Shown here: positions 57,896 to 64,000 of the stretch, in pieces
Layout: the number at the start of each line of letters is the position of its first letter
How positions within the stretch are numbered: position 1 is the first letter of the stretch
Assembly (NCBI GenBank): GCA_015832175.1
Contig: WJXW01000004.1
Location: 4,144,630-4,208,629 of the forward strand
Source: Paraphaeosphaeria minitans
Taxonomy: Eukaryota; Ascomycota; Dothideomycetes; Pleosporales; Didymosphaeriaceae
Reading direction: 5' to 3'
DNA: 64,000 nucleotides
The notes under the pieces: model-generated
Told to the model about the DNA's origin: nothing
The model's input: only the letters and a program-made list of their open reading frames with translations
Databases searched by the model: none
Translations under genes and position numbers: made by a program

Positions 57896-60800
57896 ATGGA
57901 GTTCTGCTGGGACGCTCGAGCTTCCGCGTCAAGCCCAGCTAACAGAGTACTAACATCACCACATCAACAGAACTCTCAGCAGCAACAGCAACTAGCAGGA
58001 GAAAACTTAGCGCAAGCTAATATACAAAAGTATATTCATTTTGTTAAGGAGTACGGCGTGCTTTGCTGCAGCGAGCACAAAGCCGGCATAGAAAATCTCG
58101 ATGTACATCTCCGTCAAAAGCATAGTGTACCAGTTAACGAACGGAGGAAATTCATTGAAAGCTGCGCTCTTTTGAGAAGACAAGGGCTGGGCAGCGTTAC
58201 GCTACCAGACGCTGGCGGACCGCCAATCCAGGTCCTAGGAGCGCCGTTGGACGGCTTCCAATGCAAGCAGCCAGCATGCAGCTATCTTACGCGAAACAAG
58301 GGCCAGATACGACTACACTGCAACAGTCATGGGTTAGCGTTCAAGACGGGATCAGATGCGCTCTACCAGAAGGTAAAGATGCAGTCTTTCTTCCCCGCTT
58401 CAGGACGGCAGCGGTACTTTGTAGTTTGCGTCCCCGATGTAGCGGACAGCGGAGCAGACGCTAGGGCGCATAAAGAAGAGGTGGAAGACATTCTGGCAGA
58501 GTACGCGCGAACGCAGGAGGAGAGGAAGCGGCAAGAGCAGGTGATGGATGCAGAAGTCGCAAAGACAGACAAGACAGGCTGGTGGAAGTTTACAGAGTGG
58601 CCAGAGCACTTTGCGAACCGCAACTGCGTGCACCTTGCCCACGCGATCCGGCTGCCGCGCCGGGACGAGCCCAAGCTGCAGAAGGCCGCGCGGGCTGTGG
58701 AGCAGCTGGTGGAGCAGAGCGTCCGAGGGCTGTCCTCGCTACCACGTGAGACCCGACGATGGGTGAAGAGTGCGCAGGCCAACGAGATCCACCAGCAGCC
58801 GATAGCCCGACTGCAGAACCCAGAGAGCCAGGCGCGCTATGCTGGGTACATTGTGATGTTCGTGTGCTATGTCCTACGTATCGTCGCCGCCGAAGAAGCG
58901 GACAAGGAGAGCGAGGACACGGAGAGTAGCGAGGGCAGCAGCACCGACGACAGCAGCGACGGCGACGGCAGCAGCAGCGACTGCAGTGATGAGAGCCCGC
59001 CCGAGGCCCACACAGGTCGCCGAGTCAAAGTTGATCCCATGAAGGACGCGCGGGAGATGTTCCCATGGAAAGAGGACCAAAAGCTGCTGGCCACCATGCT
59101 CTGGGAGGCCCTGGACAGCAACGACGAAGCCGGCCACATCGTCCTAGTGCGCCGGATGCTTAGTACGTTCATCATGACGACCTACATCCGCAGTCCGTTT
59201 GAGAGCGGGCTCGTTCACTTTGCTGCTGTGCTTGGGTTCGATTCAGAGACACGTCGACTGCGCACCGCGAAGAACTATTCGTATCTAGTGGCTGGGATGG
59301 TGTACTGCGTTCGGGTGATCAGTGTCGAACACCTACTTCCGCCCGCGCAACGGGAACAGCAGGGCTTGGTGGAACGTGACCACTATCTTGACCTGAGAAA
59401 GCGCTTCCTAGCGGACGGGTCCTTCAGCCCGACGAGCCAGCTGCTTAGTCTGCTGGCCTATGGCAAGTTCATCGGCATGAATACCGGCAACGCGGGCAAC
59501 GCCTTCTGGTCAGAGGATAAGAAGATCTTCTACCTCAACGGTAGACCCATCGTTATACACCATTTCCAGCTGATGGCCCAAGAACTGTTGACCGAGCTGG
59601 AGGACCTGCTCTGGGGTGAGCTGCTCTGGGTCCGCAGTCCCGGTCAGCGTTTCCCGATCCGGCTCGACCTGATTCAGGACGATGTCGCGTGCACACGACG
59701 CGGCATGTCCTTTGTCACGCACGGGAACAACGGCCTGGAGAATGGCTTGCGATGGATGCTCGAACGGATGATGCAGGACGAGCAGGGTCGGAAGCTCCGC
59801 TCCGGAGATGGGACTTGGAACGTTGCACGCGTGAAGCTGTACCTGCGCAGTGTCAAGCGCTTCAAGGAGCTGGAGCTTGCCAATCTCCACATTGACGAGG
59901 GAATGCCAGGTCGGGGCACCGAGATCACGTCGATGCGGTTCCGCAACGGAGCACTGCAGGACCGCAACCTCTTCGTGATGGACGGACAGATCATGACGGT
60001 GGTCCGTTACTACAAGTCGCAGTCGCAGTTCGACAAGCCCAAGGTCATCCCAAGGTTCCTGCCCTCGCGGCTCTCGCAGGTGCTCGTTGTGTACCTGGCG
60101 TACGTGCAGCCGTTCGAAGAGTACCTGACCGTGGAGGTGCTGGGCGGCAGCTTCACCGACTACCTGTGGGCCAACGAGCAGGGTCCGTGGCACACGGATC
60201 ACCTGACGCGGGTGCTGAAGCGCGAGACGGGCAAGCACCTGGGGGTGGCGCTGAACACGCTCGACTACCGACACACGGCGGTGGGGATTGGGCGGGAGGT
60301 GGTTGGGGATGTGTTTGGGCGGGGTTACCAAGACGAGGTGGGTGAGATTGAAGAGCCCGAGGTCGACGAGGACGGTGAGAGCCCGTTGGAGCTGCAGAGC
60401 GCGCGGACGACCAAGATCGGCCTGGCCAACTACAGCGTGCCCATCGATATTGTGAAGCATCTCAGCATGCGTTCGATCGAGACCTTCCGGCCGCTCAGTC
60501 GGCGCTGGCACGAGTTTCTAGGTGTGGATGGGCACGAGGTACGACCCAGTGCAGCCAGGAAGCGGCGATGGGAAGAAGAAGGAGACGGTCAAGACAAAGG
60601 GAGAGATGATCTCGCCGTGGTCGTGCCGCAGAAGAAAACCAAACCAGGGGGTGTCACTGCGAGTGCGATGTCTAGAGCGATGCAGCAGGCACTTGGCCAG
60701 GCTACTGCATCGTTCAAGTCGGACGAGCAGGAACAGGCCATGTTCGCTATGGTGAACGGTCAGACACCGCTGGTGGTCGTGCTCCCCACAGGTGGAGGCA

Positions 60801-62317
60801 AGAGTCTGCTGTTCATGGTGCCGGCCTGCCTCGACCATGCTGGCGTGACCGTGGTTGTGGTGCCGTTCCGCGCGCTGATCGAGGACCTGGCAACGCGTAT
60901 CCGCGCGCGCGGTATCGACTGCGTGGAATGGGTTAACCACGAGACGAACCCGGCCTCCGTCATGCTGGTTGGTGCTGATGTCGCCGGCGGCGCGGGGTTC
61001 CTGAAGTATGCCAGCTCGCTGAAGGATAAGAAGCAGCTGCAGCGGGTGGTGATTGACGAGTGCCATCTCATCATCACCTCCAGCCATTGGCGGCCGAAGC
61101 TGGCGAAGCTGCGGAATCTGCGCGTGCTTGCATGCCCGATCGTACTGCTGACGGCGACGCTACCGCCCGTGCTGGAGGGGGTGTTGGGTAGAAGCATGTT
61201 GATTCAAGCTGCCACCTACATCCGGGCCAGCACGGTGCGGCCCAACATCCGGTATTACGTGTCGTGGTGTGGGCGAGGTAAGGCCATGGAGGCAGCACTG
61301 GCCATGTGTCGACGGCGGCAGGAACAGCTGCGGGGTGGCCAGAAAGGCGTCATCTACTGCCACAGCAGGACTGCATGCGAAATGCTGGCAGGGGCGCTGG
61401 GCTGCAAGCACTACCACGCTGGCGAGTTGGATCGAACCGAGATCCTCGCCAGCTGGCTGGACGAAGGCGGGCTCATCGTGGCAACATCAGCGCTCGGTAC
61501 TGGGGTTAACTTTCCCAGCATCGTGTTCGTCTTGCACGTAGGCATGCCATGGAGCATGATCGACTACTGCCAGGAGAGTGGGCGTGCGGGGCGTAGCGGC
61601 GAGGTGGCGGACTCGGTCATCATCGTCGAGCCAGGTGAGGTGGAGAGGCGAATCCGGGAGGGTGGAGCGTCGGTGGACGTGTGCGCGATGGGCATGTTCA
61701 TCGAGAGCGAAGGCTGCCGGCGCGGGAAGATGAGCGAGTACATGGATGGGCAGCGGGTAGTGTGCAGTGACATGGACTCGGCTGGGTGCGATCGATGCGG
61801 TGAGGGCCGGATCGAGTGGCAGCAGGCCCAGTCGCTCGCGGCGAGTGAGTGGCAAGAGGTGGAGGCAAGCATGGACGAGCTGCGGGCCGGGTGTGCGATA
61901 TGCTGGGTGCTGGGGCGGGCAGGCTGGCAAGAGCACAGAACGATGCTGTGCACGGCGCAGCCCATGATGATGGGGAGGGACATGGACGAGTTCCGGCGAG
62001 GGGTGCGCGACGCTGGGAACTGCCACAGCTGTCGAAGGTGCTGGGTGAGCCAGAAGTGGTGCGCGACAGGGCAGGACGTCGCGAACTCGTGCCAGTGGCC
62101 GAACATTGTGATTCCTGTGGCCAGGGCAGCAACGGGGATTGCGGATGGGCTTGAGATCATTCGGCAGTGCGGGTTCCAGGGCGAGTGCGAGGTTTCGTGC
62201 CAGGCGTACCAGGTATGGCTTGGACAGCGCCATTGTGAACGTATCTGGGGCGAATTTCTTAGTAATGCAATGGTAGTAGCTATAAGAGTTATTATAAAAC
62301 TTAAAGAGAAGAATTAG
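57896..62317 (+). CDS. Telomere-linked RecQ-type DNA helicase with OrsD-type zinc-finger N-terminus, copy 2
   Basis: The predicted 1473-residue protein is identical to that of copy 1, including the C2H2 finger, Walker A, DECH, QESGRAGR and the Cys cluster. No nucleotide change was noticed in the coding region. It is the terminal gene of this chromosome arm, transcribed towards the telomere. Two identical 5-kb copies without RIP mean either very recent duplication, ongoing gene conversion, or escape from RIP. The ATG is supported by the leader shared with copy 1 and with the degraded copy, where decay begins on both sides of it. Expression near a telomere is often silenced and may be induced by telomere loss, as known for such genes elsewhere; nothing here shows it directly. 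Confidence 0.95.
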   Translation: MEFCWDARASASSPANRVLTSPHQQNSQQQQQLAGENLAQANIQKYIHFVKEYGVLCCSEHKAGIENLDVHLRQKHSVPVNERRKFIESCALLRRQGLGSVTLPDAGGPPIQVLGAPLDGFQCKQPACSYLTRNKGQIRLHCNSHGLAFKTGSDALYQKVKMQSFFPASGRQRYFVVCVPDVADSGADARAHKEEVEDILAEYARTQEERKRQEQVMDAEVAKTDKTGWWKFTEWPEHFANRNCVHLAHAIRLPRRDEPKLQKAARAVEQLVEQSVRGLSSLPRETRRWVKSAQANEIHQQPIARLQNPESQARYAGYIVMFVCYVLRIVAAEEADKESEDTESSEGSSTDDSSDGDGSSSDCSDESPPEAHTGRRVKVDPMKDAREMFPWKEDQKLLATMLWEALDSNDEAGHIVLVRRMLSTFIMTTYIRSPFESGLVHFAAVLGFDSETRRLRTAKNYSYLVAGMVYCVRVISVEHLLPPAQREQQGLVERDHYLDLRKRFLADGSFSPTSQLLSLLAYGKFIGMNTGNAGNAFWSEDKKIFYLNGRPIVIHHFQLMAQELLTELEDLLWGELLWVRSPGQRFPIRLDLIQDDVACTRRGMSFVTHGNNGLENGLRWMLERMMQDEQGRKLRSGDGTWNVARVKLYLRSVKRFKELELANLHIDEGMPGRGTEITSMRFRNGALQDRNLFVMDGQIMTVVRYYKSQSQFDKPKVIPRFLPSRLSQVLVVYLAYVQPFEEYLTVEVLGGSFTDYLWANEQGPWHTDHLTRVLKRETGKHLGVALNTLDYRHTAVGIGREVVGDVFGRGYQDEVGEIEEPEVDEDGESPLELQSARTTKIGLANYSVPIDIVKHLSMRSIETFRPLSRRWHEFLGVDGHEVRPSAARKRRWEEEGDGQDKGRDDLAVVVPQKKTKPGGVTASAMSRAMQQALGQATASFKSDEQEQAMFAMVNGQTPLVVVLPTGGGKSLLFMVPACLDHAGVTVVVVPFRALIEDLATRIRARGIDCVEWVNHETNPASVMLVGADVAGGAGFLKYASSLKDKKQLQRVVIDECHLIITSSHWRPKLAKLRNLRVLACPIVLLTATLPPVLEGVLGRSMLIQAATYIRASTVRPNIRYYVSWCGRGKAMEAALAMCRRRQEQLRGGQKGVIYCHSRTACEMLAGALGCKHYHAGELDRTEILASWLDEGGLIVATSALGTGVNFPSIVFVLHVGMPWSMIDYCQESGRAGRSGEVADSVIIVEPGEVERRIREGGASVDVCAMGMFIESEGCRRGKMSEYMDGQRVVCSDMDSAGCDRCGEGRIEWQQAQSLAASEWQEVEASMDELRAGCAICWVLGRAGWQEHRTMLCTAQPMMMGRDMDEFRRGVRDAGNCHSCRRCWVSQKWCATGQDVANSCQWPNIVIPVARAATGIADGLEIIRQCGFQGECEVSCQAYQVWLGQRHCERIWGEFLSNAMVVAIRVIIKLKEKN

Positions 62318-63000
62318 GCCTAGAATATAGTACTTTACTTCTATTTTTTAAAAATCTCACTTTGTACATATTATAGTAGAGTTAGCCTATCTATTATAGA
62401 TTTTATTTTACTTTACTATATATTAGTATAATAGGATGTAAGTTTTAGAAATTATAGAAAAAATAGAAACTAGAGTCTTCTAGAAGAGTTTAGGAATTGT
62501 ATAAAATAAGTAAATTTCTAAAAACCTAAGTACTAGTATTGATACTATCTTATAACTTATTAGAATTTAATAAAATTATAATTAAACTATATTTCTACTT
62601 TTTTATAAACTTTACCACTAGTTATTAAATAGTAGTATACTTTTTTATATACTTATAATAATTTTTACTTATTTAGTAATCATAAGTTTTACTTTAAATA
62701 GTTTATACTAATAGTATTATATAACTACTAGAGTGAAACTAAATTTAATTTTATATTAATAATTTATATTTCTATTAAAAAGAGAATATAAAAGAAATTA
62801 TTAAAGTAGTAGTATTTATAAGTAGAAGTAGGACTTATAAATAATAAAACTAAATTACTAAACTATGTAGTAGATAATAAATAATTTCTAGTTATTATAA
62901 AATTAAGAAAAAAAAACTAAAGGGTTATTTTTTATTAAAGGGAAAATATATATTTCTAAAGTTATAGAAAATATAAAGTAATATAACTTTTTAAAAAGTA
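62318..63000. other. AT-rich flank without genes
   Basis: The first 297 bases repeat the 3' flank of unit 1. From 62615 the sequence is new and very AT-rich with no open frame. Confidence 0.7.
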
Positions 63001-63590
63001 ATATAAGGTAAAGTTATTAACTATTCTATACAGGTATATAAGGTCGTGTTAAGTTATATAAAAGGATATAAATTATTATAAAGGGACATAAAGCTATATA
63101 AAGTAATATGTAGTAAAGTTATTAAATATTTTATAAAGTTATATAAGGTTGTATTAAGTTATATAAAGGGATATAAATTATTATAAAGTAATATAAAGGT
63201 ATATAAAGTAATATAAAGTAAAGTTATATAAGGTTGTATTAAGTTATATAAAGTGATATAAATTACTATAAAGCTATATAAAGTGATATATGGTAAAGTT
63301 ATTAGATATTTAATAAAGTTATATAAAGTGATATAAATTGTAATAAAGTAATATAAAGCTATATAATACTATATAACTTTCTATAAAATAGTATAAGGTA
63401 CAGTTATTAAATATTTTATAAAGGTTTATAAAGTAGTGTTAAGTTGTATAAAGTGATATAAAGTAACATAACTTTCTATAAAGGGATGTAAGGTGAAGTT
63501 ATTAAATGTTATATAAAGTGGTATAAAGCTATATAAAGTAAAATAAAGTTATGTAGAGTAATATAGGATGGACTTATTAAATGTTGTTTA
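63000..63590. repeat. Irregular AT-rich subtelomeric tandem repeats
   Basis: Variants of TATATAAAGTGATATAAA recur about every 10 to 12 bases. A higher-order unit is marked by AAGTTATTAA at about 63011, 63116, 63296, 63411, 63496 and 63572, with spacings of roughly 76 to 180 bases. No gene is present here or in 63590-63767. Confidence 0.85.
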
Positions 63591-63767
63591 AAGTTATTAG
63601 TTATACTATAAAACAAACTTAGTAAGGAGAGAAGAATAAGCTTCTTATTATAAAACTTTATATAGTAGAGAAAAGTTAGGACTTTTTTAGAAAAGAGATA
63701 TAATATTATAACTAGATAAGGAGTATACTAATATAAGTTAAAGGGAGTTAAAGTAGGGAAAAATCTT

Positions 63768-63878
63768 GAGGTAGAATAGGAAACCCGTTTATAAGTGTAT
63801 AGGAGAGGTAGGATAGGAAACCCGTTCGTGAGTGCAAGGGAGAGGTGGGGTGGGTGGGCCCGTCGGGATGGGAAGAAC
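63768..63878. repeat. Three 37-bp telomere-adjacent repeats
   Basis: Units begin GAGGT at 63768, 63805 and 63842. Units 1 and 2 share AGGAAACCCGTT. Unit 1 has TTATAAGTGTATAGG where unit 2 has TCGTGAGTGCAAGGG, the change expected from RIP. Unit 3 is G-rich and diverged. Confidence 0.8.
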
Positions 63879-63888
63879 CGCTGGTGCG

Positions 63889-64000
63889 TAGGGTTAGGGT
63901 TAGGGTTAGGGTTAGGGTTAGGGTTAGGGTTAGGGTTAGGGTTAGGGTTAGGGTTAGGGTTAGGGTTAGGGTTAGGGTTAGGGTTAGGGTTAGGGTTAGG
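63889..64000 (+). repeat. Telomere repeat array (TTAGGG)n
   Basis: A perfect run of nearly 19 TTAGGG units reaches the end of the window in the orientation expected for a right chromosome end. Confidence 0.99.

Larger units (their letters stand above)
57629..62614 (+). repeat. Telomeric helicase unit 2
   Basis: This is the second head-to-tail unit. The left junction reads ACTTTACCTACCCAAGAG and the right junction ACTTTACCACTAGTT, so ACC is common to both unit ends. It lies 1.3 kb from the telomere repeats. Confidence 0.95.

Overview
This window is the right end of a chromosome of a filamentous ascomycete, most likely Pezizomycotina. The evidence is a terminal run of perfect TTAGGG repeats (63889-64000), telomere-linked RecQ-type helicase genes with an OrsD-type zinc-finger N-terminus, and nested Ty1/copia and Ty3 chromovirus elements whose reading frames are broken almost only by C-to-T and G-to-A changes, the signature of repeat-induced point mutation (RIP). 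The species cannot be fixed from the sequence.

Centromere-proximal part (1-32 kb): nested, RIP-degraded LTR retrotransposons. A Ty3 chromovirus (copy A, 1-11724, left end outside the window) is interrupted by a complete copia element (3005-10221, 5-bp target duplication GTTAG). Next comes a reverse-strand Ty3 fragment (copy B, about 11725-16051) interrupted by a reverse-strand, internally deleted copia element (12609-15727, duplication CTAAT). A third copia copy (16052-19029) is cut off where a second copia family begins (about 19030-31400). That second family is itself interrupted by a complete Ty3 element (copy C, 21759-28392, duplication CTAAT) and by a solo copia LTR (29219-29530, duplication TAACT). 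The Ty3 copies share pol, but downstream of the chromodomain they carry different antisense reading frames, and copies A and C also carry different U3 regions.

Middle part (32-52.6 kb): degraded subtelomeric units. These include a long helicase relic of the OrsD/RecQ type (about 34217-39270), flanked by sequences R1 (32740-33745) and R2 (39285-39530) that recur in the order R2-R1 at 51095-52640. There is also a RIP-mutated, 3'-truncated copy of the telomere-linked helicase (43510-45203), five 62-bp tandem repeats, and an unrecognised three-frame segment (45732-50938) whose frames are broken almost only at former Gln or Trp codons.

Telomere-proximal part (52.6-64 kb): two head-to-tail units of 4987 and about 4986 bp, each with one intact 1473-codon helicase gene. 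The two predicted proteins are identical. These are the only clearly intact genes in the window. They are GC-rich and show no RIP, in sharp contrast to their surroundings. After them come AT-rich irregular tandem repeats (63.0-63.6 kb), three 37-bp repeats in which mutation fades out towards the end, and the telomere. The layout fits a chromosome end that is renewed by recombination while older, more internal copies decay.
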